NCBI GenBank assembly: GCA_022826005.1
Contig: JAJDVT010000011.1
Span: 16,221 to 80,220 of the forward strand
Length of the DNA: 64,000 bases
Source of the DNA: Gemmatimonadota bacterium
GTDB lineage: Bacteria; Gemmatimonadota; Gemmatimonadetes; Longimicrobiales; Gaopeijiaceae
Direction: 5' to 3'
Positions 16,880 through 25,288 of this stretch are shown in pieces. A program made the translations under genes and the position numbers. How positions within the stretch are numbered: the stretch's first letter is position 1; each line of letters opens with the position of its first letter. The notes under the pieces were generated by a model. The model searched no databases. It worked only from the letters and a program-made list of their open reading frames with translations, and was not told where the DNA came from.

Positions 16880-16994
16880 CGGTTTGCTCCTGCGTTCAGG
16901 TGGTGTTGCGACTGGGACGGGCAGAAAGTCACACGTTGACTGGATGCATCAGCGATTCCGGGGGTTGCCAGACTGCAGAGGCTCAACCCAACCC

Positions 16995-18140
16995 TCAAGA
17001 GCCTCTCGGCGCACCCGCCTCGCCCCGCACCCCTATCCGCTTGACGTTGACCAGCGGCGCCCCCTCGGGAGAAAACTCGACGTCTGCTACCAGTCCATCC
17101 TCGATGAAATCCAGGAAGAAGGGGTCCTGCTCGTGCGACGCGAGCAGGGTGCACGTCTCGACATCGACAACATCGATCCGGCTCTGGAACCAGTTGAGCA
17201 GATCCATGTCGACGGGCATGAGGCCGCCCTCCGGATCCTCCTCCGAGTTCTCGACCCAGTCCGCGCGGCGGAGCCACAGCGACACCCACGCCCTGCCGGA
17301 GGCGTCGACATGCATGTCCGACAGGTGATTGGGAAGCGGGTTCTCCGGCGTGACCATACCGCGTTCGAAAGGAGTGTTCTCCAGATCCGGGCCGGTCAGG
17401 CTCCCCAGGAGCCGGCCGTCACGGGACCACGCCTCGATCCGGTACTCCTCCCGGTGTGCGGCCAGGATGGACCCGTCGGGGGCAGCCGCGGCAAACCTCA
17501 GGTCGAGAGGATCGAAGCCGGGGGGGTCGTCGGCGGGGCCGTACTCCGCGCCGAACGACGCGAGCACCTCACGCCCGTCGACGACGTGGAGCGGCTGGCC
17601 CAGGCTCGCGGCGTCGCTGCTCCAGCTCTGCATGACGTACAGGCTGCCGTCATCGATGGCGATCATGTCGTTGATCTGCCGCCCGGAAAGCGGCTTCTCG
17701 TCCACGAGCGCAAAGTCCGGAGAGATGATCGTCACCCTGAGATTGAGGGGATCCCAGACGTGCACGTTGCCGGCGGCGTCAGCGTGGAAGGGGTAGGCGT
17801 ACTGGAACTCCATGGGTCCCTCGCCCTCCCGCCCCACGGTCCGGATGAACTCTCCGCCGGGACCGTAGACGTTCATGTGTTCGCGCTGGCCGAGCCAGTA
17901 GTTGCCGGACCCGTCCCGGACGATCTGGTCTTCGCCGCCACGGCCCGAGATGAAACCCGGTCCGGCGACGGATCCGATCTGGAACTCGTGCTCCAGCACC
18001 AGGCAGTCGACGCATGCGTTGGCGGTGTTGAGGACGCAGCCTTCGGCGAAGGAGGCGGCGGGGGCCGAATCTTCGGGTGCGCAGGCGAGGAGGAGCGCCA
18101 GGGGGATCGGGCTCCAGAGACAGGTGACGGATTTCGACAT
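16995..18140 (-). CDS. Six-bladed beta-propeller lipoprotein (paralog C)
   Basis: The protein has 381 residues. A lipobox LLLAC gives a lipid-anchored Cys20. Blades include 'FIRTVGREGEGPMEFQYAYP', which matches the family signature, and 'AAGNVHVWDPLNLRVTIISP'. A possible disulfide motif CVDC lies near the mature N-terminus. It is flanked by paralogs B and D on the same strand, with about 95-115 bp gaps. No enzymatic motif was seen; a surface binding role is only inferred from the fold. Confidence 0.8.
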   Translation of the reverse strand: MSKSVTCLWSPIPLALLLACAPEDSAPAASFAEGCVLNTANACVDCLVLEHEFQIGSVAGPGFISGRGGEDQIVRDGSGNYWLGQREHMNVYGPGGEFIRTVGREGEGPMEFQYAYPFHADAAGNVHVWDPLNLRVTIISPDFALVDEKPLSGRQINDMIAIDDGSLYVMQSWSSDAASLGQPLHVVDGREVLASFGAEYGPADDPPGFDPLDLRFAAAAPDGSILAAHREEYRIEAWSRDGRLLGSLTGPDLENTPFERGMVTPENPLPNHLSDMHVDASGRAWVSLWLRRADWVENSEEDPEGGLMPVDMDLLNWFQSRIDVVDVETCTLLASHEQDPFFLDFIEDGLVADVEFSPEGAPLVNVKRIGVRGEAGAPRGS

Positions 18141-18234
18141 GGGGTGCTCCCGATTGCATTGTTCTGAATCTCCGGCTCACTACGACCGGTGGCCGCTCGT
18201 GAGTTTCCGTCGGGAACCTCCGGTTTTCGGCTGT

Positions 18235-19419
18235 CTACCGCATCAGCCCATGGAGCCACACACTCTCGCGCCCGAACTCGTCCTTGTGGATTCCGAGGAC
18301 GTAGTCGTCGCCCACTTCGAGGAGAAAGAACCCCGGGGGCGTCTGCAACTCGGCGATCGGGGTCCCGTCACGATCGACGACCTTCCACAGCGCACCACCG
18401 TCCACGCGGCGGTGAATCCTCGGATGGATCACCTCGTCCGCGAACACGACCGGTTCCCTCCACGGCGGGTAGGCCATCACCCAGACCCGGTCATCCGGAG
18501 CCGCGACAAGCCGTGCGTAGCGCGGATAGTAGTCCGGATAGACCAGCATCCAGCTCACGGTCATGCGCTGCCCCGGCCTCGTGGCCTCCATCTCGCGGAC
18601 CAGCTCTTCCCTGGCGTCGGCGGGGACGGGAGCCGGTTCGAACGGAACGGGAAGGGTCCCGATGTGCTCGCCGCTGAAGCTCATCGCGAGGATCGAGTCC
18701 GAGCCGGTGTCGCCGAGATAGATGCGGTCGTACCCGATCCCGTAGACCCGGTTCCTCGGATACGCGTGCATGGTCTCGGGATCCGAGGTCCTCTCAAATG
18801 CGGGCAGCCACGCGATGGTATCGAAGCCTTCGGTCGCCGGCACGAATCGTCCGACCACCATGGGTTGGCGCGCCTCACCGGGCCCCGGGGGCGGGCATTC
18901 CGCGCCGTAGGTGTTTCTACCGATGAAGATTCCGTAACCCAGCACGATCGAACCATCGGGGACCAGGCGTTGGCGACCCTCGACGACCCGGCAATGCCCG
19001 GACGGCGGCAGGTTGTATCGACTCGATCCCGCGTACCGGCCATCGGGCCCGAATCGGGTGATCTCAGACGAGGAAAGGACCAGGACCGAGTCCCCGGGAG
19101 TGCGGGTGAGCCGCTCAATCGAGTAGACGAATTCACCCGGGCCTCCGCCCTCGCCGCCGGTGTCGAAGAGGTGCGTCCCCTCTGGATCGTAGTACTTCAG
19201 CTCCGAAGTGCTTTCGTTCGCGACGACGATGCGGCCGTCGCCGAGACGGGTCGCTCCGGTGACCCAGTGCAGCAGGTAGCCATCGCGCTCGTCCGCGCCG
19301 CCGATGACGACGGTGGGCTCTTCGGTGAGGCGCCAGGTTGGGCTCGCGTCCTGCGGGACGGGATCCGCGTCGTTCCCGCATGCCGCGCAAGCGAGCAGGG
19401 TCGCGAGCAGGAAAGGCAT
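18235..19419 (-). CDS. Six-bladed beta-propeller lipoprotein (paralog D)
   Basis: The track ORF starts at 19659, but its first 80 residues are Arg/Gly-rich and overlap paralog E. The ATG at 19419 gives a clean lipoprotein signal, 'MPFLLATLLACAACGNDADP', and a 394-residue protein. Blades include 'LFDTGGEGGGPGEFVYSIER' (family signature) and a C-terminal 'GDDYVLGIHKDEFGRESVWL', which matches the ending of paralog F. It begins 41 bp after the stop of paralog E, so co-transcription is likely. Confidence 0.8.
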   Translation of the reverse strand: MPFLLATLLACAACGNDADPVPQDASPTWRLTEEPTVVIGGADERDGYLLHWVTGATRLGDGRIVVANESTSELKYYDPEGTHLFDTGGEGGGPGEFVYSIERLTRTPGDSVLVLSSSEITRFGPDGRYAGSSRYNLPPSGHCRVVEGRQRLVPDGSIVLGYGIFIGRNTYGAECPPPGPGEARQPMVVGRFVPATEGFDTIAWLPAFERTSDPETMHAYPRNRVYGIGYDRIYLGDTGSDSILAMSFSGEHIGTLPVPFEPAPVPADAREELVREMEATRPGQRMTVSWMLVYPDYYPRYARLVAAPDDRVWVMAYPPWREPVVFADEVIHPRIHRRVDGGALWKVVDRDGTPIAELQTPPGFFLLEVGDDYVLGIHKDEFGRESVWLHGLMR

Positions 19420-19460
19420 CGTTCTGCCACTGAAATGCCGCGGTCCGAGTGGGACGGGTG

Positions 19461-20600
19461 TCACCGGCGCAACCTCATGTCCCCCACGTCGTACCAGTCG
19501 AGCGCCCGGTCCGGAACCCCGTCGGCATCGTCCGGCCCGAGCTGCCGGTCGACCAGAACCACCAGCGTCGAGCCCAGAAGGTCGAAGGCCCGGAGGCGGT
19601 CCCTGACCCTCACCGACCGGACGTATTCGGCGTTCTCGTACACGTCCAGGTAGGACCATTCATGCGTGTCGCGCTGCGTGGCGATCCAGTAGCGGTTGGC
19701 TGCGTCGAACAACTGGTGGTCCGTGCCCAGATCGTAGGGCTTGGGCGTGGCTCCATAGTCTTCCATCCTCCGCTCGACGACCGAGCTGTAGGTGCCGTCC
19801 GAACTCCCCTGGAGAACCCTGGACATTTCTGCGGGACCCAATCTCCCTTGCACAGTCCACAGCCGCTCTTCCTCCCGTGCCACGTCCCGTTCGTCCGGGG
19901 GGTAGGTCGGAGTTTGCAGCACCGTGGCGTCGCCGGCGTCGCCGACGAAGATCAGGCGACTCTCGCAGGCCACGAAGACCCATCCGTCCGCCCGATCCGG
20001 GATGCCAACGATGCCTTCTCTTGCCCCGCACTCGATGTCTCCGGGCCTGCTCGGCGACGCTTGCTCCCGCATGACCTCCCCGGAGGCGACGTTCACGTCG
20101 TACCGGACCATTAGCGAATCGGGGATCCAGCCGCGCCACACCACACCCGAGAGGACCGTGCCGAATGAACGGAGCGGATCCAGGAACGGTGTCCGCACCT
20201 GCGATACATGGGCACCCGATGGCTCGAAGACGGTGAAGCGGATCAGAACCTTGTCATAGACCCCGACGGTGCCCGCCTCGCCCCGCACGAGATCGATGTT
20301 GATGAGGTCGTCGGAGCCGCTCCTGCCAAACTCGCCGGGACCCTCTCCGACCCGGCCGAAGACTCCCACAACAGCGCCCTCCGAGTCCACGCAGCGGACC
20401 CGCGTCTCGTAGGAATCGACTACGCAGGCGACGCGCTCGTCCGCGAGCAGCGCGACCTGGTGGCTCTCGCTCAGCGGCAGGGCGGCGGTGCCGATTGCCT
20501 CGGGCGTGAAGATGGAGTCGTCGACCGGGGCGTCATCCTGACCGCAGGGGACGGCGAAGGCCAGGAGTGCGCCGACGGCGTGCGGCGGAAGGGTCTTCAT
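19461..20600 (-). CDS. Six-bladed beta-propeller lipoprotein (paralog E)
   Basis: I chose the ATG at 20600 over the track start at 20732 because it gives a lipoprotein signal, 'MKTLPPHAVGALLAFAVPCG' (Cys19), and a 379-residue product. The blade signature 'GRVGEGPGEFGRSG' is present, and later segments include 'DSLMVRYDVNVASGEVM'. It is the first gene of the D/E pair. A copy of the three-times-repeated composite DNA element lies 133 bp upstream, overlapping the BlaR1-like stop codon. Function is unknown. Confidence 0.8.
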   Translation of the reverse strand: MKTLPPHAVGALLAFAVPCGQDDAPVDDSIFTPEAIGTAALPLSESHQVALLADERVACVVDSYETRVRCVDSEGAVVGVFGRVGEGPGEFGRSGSDDLINIDLVRGEAGTVGVYDKVLIRFTVFEPSGAHVSQVRTPFLDPLRSFGTVLSGVVWRGWIPDSLMVRYDVNVASGEVMREQASPSRPGDIECGAREGIVGIPDRADGWVFVACESRLIFVGDAGDATVLQTPTYPPDERDVAREEERLWTVQGRLGPAEMSRVLQGSSDGTYSSVVERRMEDYGATPKPYDLGTDHQLFDAANRYWIATQRDTHEWSYLDVYENAEYVRSVRVRDRLRAFDLLGSTLVVLVDRQLGPDDADGVPDRALDWYDVGDMRLRR

Positions 20601-20732
20601 TGGACGGAAATGGTGTCGCGGGGGCTCGGTCCGGGACGGCATGAGAGGCATCCTCCAGGCAACGGCAAGCAATCGAGACTCCGGGGCTTCACCACGTATG
20701 GTCTTCAAAAGGGGTGCCACGACTGGTCGCAT

Positions 20733-20770
20733 TGTAAAGTATGCATTACAGAATATCGCGTTTACATTAC
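20733..20770. promoter_or_regulatory. Composite repeat element, copy 1 of 3
   Basis: Reads TGTAAAG-N4-CATTACA at 20733-20750, then TC at offset 23, GTTTAC at offset 27 and TAC at offset 35. The same half-sites with the same spacing occur at 44291 and 58758. This copy overlaps the stop codon of the BlaR1-like gene and lies upstream of paralog E, which it may control. Confidence 0.6.
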
Positions 20771-22249
20771 TTTTTCGGTCTGTGAAATCCAGTTCGGGGG
20801 TATCTTGATGATCGGGGGCGCCGGTCTCCTCACAATCGGAGGGAGCCGTACCAACCGCTGCGATGCGCGCTGCAGCAGCTCGGAATGATCCGTGAGCACC
20901 GACTGAATGAGTTCCCGTTGCAATAGCGAATCCCGCATCGCAATCCCGCCAGGCAGACGCTTCCGGTCGACGCTCGCGGAGAGTATGTCGGCGAGTCGCT
21001 GCTTCTCCTCTCGGGAGAGGCCGAGGTCCCCGTAGGAGATCAGAAGCCCCGCCTTGGCCCCGGCGACGTACGCACTGAGCTCAAGGCCCTGAACCACGCT
21101 GAGTGCGCCCGATCCCACCTCTTGCAGGATGTCCCGGGTGATCTCTTCTTCGCGGTTCGAGAGGACCGCATCGAGGTCGGATTCGGCCAACTCCTGCGGA
21201 GCGTCCAACACCACATCAGCACCGGCCTCCTCGTCGGGTTCCGTCGCCGCTTCGGGCCGGTCGCAGTAGATGAGCCCGAACGGCAGCGCGCACAGCACCG
21301 CCACCCGGGTGGCCGCGCGCAGCCAGAGGGGAGCGGGGGAGCGGGTGTCGGTTGAAACGATCATTCGGAGTCTCCTCTCGAGTTCCCTGGTGCGTCCGAC
21401 TCCACCGGCCGCGCTCGCAGGAAGCGGTGGGCGGAAGCCGGGCGGGGCCGACGTACTGGTGACGACCCGCAGCAGTGCGCTGGCATACGTCCTGGGGCAG
21501 GATCTCGCGGTATCCAGAGCAAGCCGGTCACAGCACGCTTCCTCGGCGATCCGGAGCTGGTGGCGGGCCCACCACGCCACGGGATTCCACCAGAAGGCGG
21601 AGCAGACCAGCCATTCCAGCCAGCGCACCAGATGGTCTCGGCGGCGGACGTGGGCCAGCTCGTGGGTCAGGATCGCTCGCAGTTCCTCGCGGCTCAGTTC
21701 GGTCGGAAGGAAGGCGGGAATCAGGACCCGGACCCTCCCCCCGGTCCACCAGACCATGGGCATCACGCGGGCGTTCGTGGCATGCACCTCGGGGATCCGG
21801 GTCAGACCGAGGTCACGGCTGATGGCGGCGGCCTGGCGTTGGAGCGACACAGGTGCCTGGCGGGACGCCCTGGCCAACGTGCGCCGAAAGCGAATACTTC
21901 GCGCGAGCGTCCATCCCAGGAAACCCGCCGTGCCGAGAAGCCACAGGATCGCCAGGACTGGTGGGGCGGCTGTGCCGAAAGGCGGGCCAGTCGATTGGTA
22001 CGAAGTCCCCTCGGCCAGCACGAGTTGCGGAGCGCCGGCACCCCCTGTGGCTAACGGCGCTACCAACTCCGCCGGGAGCACCGGGATGGAAATGACTGCC
22101 GGCATCAGCAGCGTCACGAGCACCAGCAGCCACAGCGAGTGGGAGACGGCGGGCCGGCCCACGCGCCGCTGCACCATCCACACCGCGCCCGCCAGGACGA
22201 CCGAGACCGTCAATTTGGTCGCGCCGATCTGAAGCAGCAGGCCGGTCAT
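20762..22249 (-). CDS. BlaR1/MecR1-like M56 membrane metallopeptidase
   Basis: The protein has 495 residues. N-terminal membrane helices come first, then a cytoplasmic zinc-peptidase domain with HELAH near residue 196 and the downstream 'EEACCDRLALD' that supplies a further ligand, as in M56 peptidases. A last membrane helix follows near residue 315 ('VAVLCALPFGLIYC'). The C-terminal 170 residues lack the penicillin-binding sensor domain of true BlaR1, so the signal need not be a beta-lactam. The family cleaves or inactivates the partner BlaI repressor. The ATG overlaps the BlaI stop as ATGA, giving a coupled pair. No beta-lactamase gene is nearby. Confidence 0.85.
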   Translation of the reverse strand: MTGLLLQIGATKLTVSVVLAGAVWMVQRRVGRPAVSHSLWLLVLVTLLMPAVISIPVLPAELVAPLATGGAGAPQLVLAEGTSYQSTGPPFGTAAPPVLAILWLLGTAGFLGWTLARSIRFRRTLARASRQAPVSLQRQAAAISRDLGLTRIPEVHATNARVMPMVWWTGGRVRVLIPAFLPTELSREELRAILTHELAHVRRRDHLVRWLEWLVCSAFWWNPVAWWARHQLRIAEEACCDRLALDTARSCPRTYASALLRVVTSTSAPPGFRPPLPASAAGGVGRTRELERRLRMIVSTDTRSPAPLWLRAATRVAVLCALPFGLIYCDRPEAATEPDEEAGADVVLDAPQELAESDLDAVLSNREEEITRDILQEVGSGALSVVQGLELSAYVAGAKAGLLISYGDLGLSREEKQRLADILSASVDRKRLPGGIAMRDSLLQRELIQSVLTDHSELLQRASQRLVRLPPIVRRPAPPIIKIPPNWISQTEKVM

Positions 22250-22617
22250 ATCTCCTCCTCCAGGATGCGGTGCAGCTTCTCGATCTCGTCCCGCGACAGC
22301 TTGTTGTCCGCGACCAGGCGGGTGATCATCGGCACAAGCGAGCCCTGGGTGAGCCGGTTAGCGAGCGACTCCAGCTGGGCGCTGGCATGGGCATCGCGGC
22401 CGATCGCGGGAGAGAACACGCTGATGCCCGGGCTGCGGTCGCGGACCACGAAGCCCTTGGCCGCAAGGCGCTGCAGGAGCCGCTGCACGGTGCCGTGCTG
22501 GGGTTTGGAGGCGTCGGGGTAGAGCCGGTCACGGATCTGGCGGGCCGTGAGGCGGCCTTTCGTCCAGAGGAGTTCCATGACCGCGAGTTCGGAGTTGGGC
22601 AGCGTGGGTACCGTCAT
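22246..22617 (-). CDS. BlaI/MecI-family winged-helix repressor
   Basis: The protein has 123 residues. The N-terminal winged helix 'LPNSELAVMELLWTKGRLTA' is the standard PF03965 opening, and 'HGTVQRLLQRLAAKGFVVRD' is the recognition and wing region. The C-terminal helical part is the dimerisation region that the partner peptidase cleaves in the family. It overlaps the BlaR1-like gene by 4 nt. A cluster of dyads just upstream (22646-22690) is the likely autoregulatory operator. Targets elsewhere in the genome are unknown. Confidence 0.9.
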   Translation of the reverse strand: MTVPTLPNSELAVMELLWTKGRLTARQIRDRLYPDASKPQHGTVQRLLQRLAAKGFVVRDRSPGISVFSPAIGRDAHASAQLESLANRLTQGSLVPMITRLVADNKLSRDEIEKLHRILEEEI

Positions 22618-22645
22618 GGGGGACTCCTACTTGGCCGCAGAATAT

Positions 22646-22690
22646 ACGACGTCATGTCGTTATGTTAAGACATGAAGTCGTGCATGTCAA
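22646..22690. promoter_or_regulatory. Nested dyads upstream of the BlaI-like gene
   Basis: ACGAC-N5-GTCGT (22646-22660) is interleaved with TCATGTC (22652) and GACATGA (22669), and a further CATGTC copy follows at 22683. Several overlapping inverted repeats so close to a BlaI start fit an autoregulatory operator. It differs from the classical TACA/TGTA box of staphylococcal BlaI. Confidence 0.55.
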
Positions 22691-22727
22691 GTCGGAGTCG
22701 GAATCCGTCGGCAGCGGGTGGAGGACC

Positions 22728-23351
22728 CTACCAGCCGAGCGGCAACGCGATGACGGCGCGGCCGCGCAGCGAGTGGTGCCTCCCACCGTCGCCGTCGTCG
22801 GCCGATGCGTTCGCCAGCCCGGCCGAGTAGATCCCCTCGATGCCAAGCGTCAGGCCCGCGGCAAGCGGGACCATCATCCCCAGCCCTCCGGCAACGCCGT
22901 AGTCGGTGTCCTTGAAGTCGAGCGTGTCGTCACCGCACTCCTCCTCGCGCGTCATTCCTACGGCCGTGATGCTGATGTCGCAGCTTGCCTTGTACGCGAA
23001 CCACGCCCCGCCCATTGCATAGACGTACTCGTCGCCGAACGTGACGGACGGGGCGAACTCGAAGTAGGCCAGGTCGATATCCGCCTCGATCGTCACGCCC
23101 GGCTGGCTGGCGTCCAGAACCGCTCCCTTCTGCACGTACAAGGCGTCCACGCGCAGGCCGATACCGTTCCAGAACGGCACCGTCAACCCGGCGCCGGCGT
23201 GGTAGCCGAACTTGTGGCCGGCATCTTCGTCGTCCTCGTCCTCGAGCAGCACGGTAGAGCTGCCAGCGCCGCCAAGCACATGGAGGCCAAGCTGCGCATG
23301 CGCGGGCGCAGCGAGCGTGAACATGAGTAGTGTGGCGAGTGCGAAGCGCAT
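22728..23351 (-). CDS. Small outer-membrane beta-barrel protein
   Basis: The ATG at 23351 was preferred to the track start because a signal peptide, 'MRFALATLLMFTLAAPAHAQ', begins there; the product has 207 residues. The mature part alternates amphipathic strands and turns: 'GYHAGAGLTVPFWNGIGLRV', 'DLAYFEFAPSVTFGDEYVYA', 'GVAGGLGMMVPLAAGLTLGI'. It ends in a final strand 'RAVIALPLGW' with a terminal aromatic, as in OmpX/PorT-type eight-stranded barrels. Two internal Cys may form a disulfide loop. It may be structural or adhesive; function is unknown. Confidence 0.7.
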   Translation of the reverse strand: MRFALATLLMFTLAAPAHAQLGLHVLGGAGSSTVLLEDEDDEDAGHKFGYHAGAGLTVPFWNGIGLRVDALYVQKGAVLDASQPGVTIEADIDLAYFEFAPSVTFGDEYVYAMGGAWFAYKASCDISITAVGMTREEECGDDTLDFKDTDYGVAGGLGMMVPLAAGLTLGIEGIYSAGLANASADDGDGGRHHSLRGRAVIALPLGW

Positions 23352-23581
23352 GGGCGGGGTCCCTTCGGTGGCTGGAGGGGCGGTGGGGGTGTGTCCTATG
23401 GCCATTAACCCTAACGGGCCGCGGAAGCATGGCTTCCACAAGGTGGGACGCCACCGGGGGCATGGAGGGTTTCACGACCGGTTGTACGGCGGTCTTCGGG
23501 CGGTGGTCCCGGGAGGTCACGCCGGGACGGCACCCATCCGCGTCCCATCCCCATCGGGGGCACCCGCCTCGCCCCGCAGCC

Positions 23582-24907
23582 CTACCTCAGCCCGCTGGGG
23601 CGGCCTTGCTTCTCCAGCGCGTACAACCGCACGTACTCCACGTCCAGCTCGTCCCGCCAGACGCCGAGGATGTAGTCGTCGCCGATTTCGAAGCCCGATT
23701 TCAGCCCGGTCCCGAGTCTGAGCGCCGATGGCGGCTCGAGGGAAAGCCCCGCGGGCATTGCGATGGTCCCCAGCCAGGTGCCGTACGGCGAATAGACCTG
23801 GAACGGCGGAAGGTCCGTGCCGGGGAGCGAGTACGGTTCCACCCAGAGGTTCCCGACCGCGTCCAGGTGGAGCGACTGCAGCACGGGCAGGGTCGAGGCC
23901 GTGGGGCTCTGGCTCATGTTGCGCCTGAGGCCTTCTCTGGCGCCCTCCGGCATTCCTTCCACGCCGCGGGTCAGGGACATACTCACCTCGACCGCGGCCT
24001 CCACGTCCTCGCTGGTGACCTCGCGGGCCGGTTCGTCCCGTCCGAGTATCCACTTGGTGGAGCCGTCGCCGAGGGCGATTGAACGCACCGAAAAGCGCTC
24101 GGTGTCAGCGAGCGCCAGTCGACCGCCGGAGACCGCGTACCTGGGTCCCTTGCCGAACCTGTAGATGTAGTTTCCGACTCGCCCGCCCTCCCGGAACATG
24201 TACACCTCCCGCCCCGGCAAGTCCATCAGTGTGCGCATACTCCCGTCATCCAGGGAAAGGGCCACGATGGCGATCCCCGGCCACCTCGCGACTCCCGGTG
24301 GCGGCCTCTCGCCGCGCTGGTCGGCGAAGGTCAGGATCAGATGCCGTTCGGAGATCCCGATGACGTCTCCGGGCCCGAAACCGGGTCCGGGAACCTCTAC
24401 GCGTATTGTCCGGGCCGCTTCCCCGCTCGGGGCGAATACCTGAGCCCTGAGCAGGCCATGGTCGAAGGTGACCAGGGAATCACCGGGGAGCGTGCCCACG
24501 AACGCGAGAAACGCGTGTTCACCGGGGCCCTCCCCCTCTCCCGCCGCGCGCCACACCAGGTTCCCGTCCCCGTCGTAGCGGCGCAGCTCACCGGTGGTCC
24601 ATTCTCCGATTACGATGTCGCCTCCGCTCAGGCGCACGGTCCCGACCACACCGTTCAGTTGGTGTTCGGGGACCCCGGCCAGGGCGCCGATCCGGACCAC
24701 GGGCTCGTCGCTCACGGTCCAGCCCTCGCCGGGACCCCAGAGCGGGGCCCGCGCCGTGATGATCGGTATCCCGGCCGAATCGGTCTGGGCGGTGAGTGGG
24801 GGGGTGAGAGCTGGCAGGAGTCCAGGTGGCAGCATCGCCAGCGCAACGGCAATCGCGAGCTTCCAGTGGCCTTGTCGGCTCCTGCTGAATACGGCACGAG
24901 ATTTCAT
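23582..24907 (-). CDS. Secreted six-bladed beta-propeller protein (paralog F)
   Basis: The protein has 441 residues with a long signal peptide ending near 'PPLTAQ' and no lipobox. Blades include 'GELRRYDGDGNLVWRAAGEG' continuing into EGPGEH, the family signature. The C-terminus, 'IGDDYILGVWRDELDVEYVR', is typical. Its ATG overlaps the stop of an upstream propeller fragment as ATGA, which suggests it was once the second gene of a coupled pair. Function is unknown. Confidence 0.8.
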   Translation of the reverse strand: MKSRAVFSRSRQGHWKLAIAVALAMLPPGLLPALTPPLTAQTDSAGIPIITARAPLWGPGEGWTVSDEPVVRIGALAGVPEHQLNGVVGTVRLSGGDIVIGEWTTGELRRYDGDGNLVWRAAGEGEGPGEHAFLAFVGTLPGDSLVTFDHGLLRAQVFAPSGEAARTIRVEVPGPGFGPGDVIGISERHLILTFADQRGERPPPGVARWPGIAIVALSLDDGSMRTLMDLPGREVYMFREGGRVGNYIYRFGKGPRYAVSGGRLALADTERFSVRSIALGDGSTKWILGRDEPAREVTSEDVEAAVEVSMSLTRGVEGMPEGAREGLRRNMSQSPTASTLPVLQSLHLDAVGNLWVEPYSLPGTDLPPFQVYSPYGTWLGTIAMPAGLSLEPPSALRLGTGLKSGFEIGDDYILGVWRDELDVEYVRLYALEKQGRPSGLR

Positions 24908-25140
24908 GCCTGCTCCAATCCCGGCAACCCTACCCGGTACATCCGGTACTGCGGGAATCCATCGTCATTGTAGACGGCCAGCCAAGCGGGTGCGAAGAAG
25001 CGAGCCGATCTCGGTACCGCGTCCACGACCTGTGACACAACGACACTTCCCGTTTCCAGGTCCACGACTTCGATAAGCCACTCCGTCGCTCCGGGCCCAT
25101 AGCGGAAGGTATGTAAGGATGTGGCTCCCGCCACAACGGT
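24904..25140 (-). pseudogene. C-terminal fragment of another propeller gene
   Basis: In the track ORF 24904-25533 (minus) only the last 75-80 residues look like protein: 'TEWLIEVVDLETGSVVVSQV' through 'YNDDGFPQYRMYRVGLPGLE'. This resembles the closing blade of the local propeller family. The upstream part runs into the promoter and 5' end of the divergent amidohydrolase and has shadow composition. The stop overlaps the start of paralog F (ATGA). I read it as a gene truncated at its 5' end, likely by the rearrangement that brought in the amidohydrolase gene. Confidence 0.55.
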
Positions 25141-25288
25141 TGTCGCCGGAGGGCGATGGGCACCACCCGGTCCGGACTCGGCGAGACCGTTGTGGCACCC
25201 TGCGGGTGACTTGCGGCGCGTGGCTGCCACTCCGCAGCTTCCGCCTACCGTCCGACCATACGACCGCCCCGCGACCGGAGCCCGCGCC

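Noticed and set aside
18235-19659. 474-aa start for propeller paralog D
   Set aside because: The first 80 residues are low-complexity and overlap paralog E; the lipoprotein signal begins at 19419.
20762-22617. Beta-lactam resistance (bla) operon
   Set aside because: The M56 protein lacks the penicillin-binding sensor domain and no beta-lactamase gene is nearby, so only the regulator family is called.
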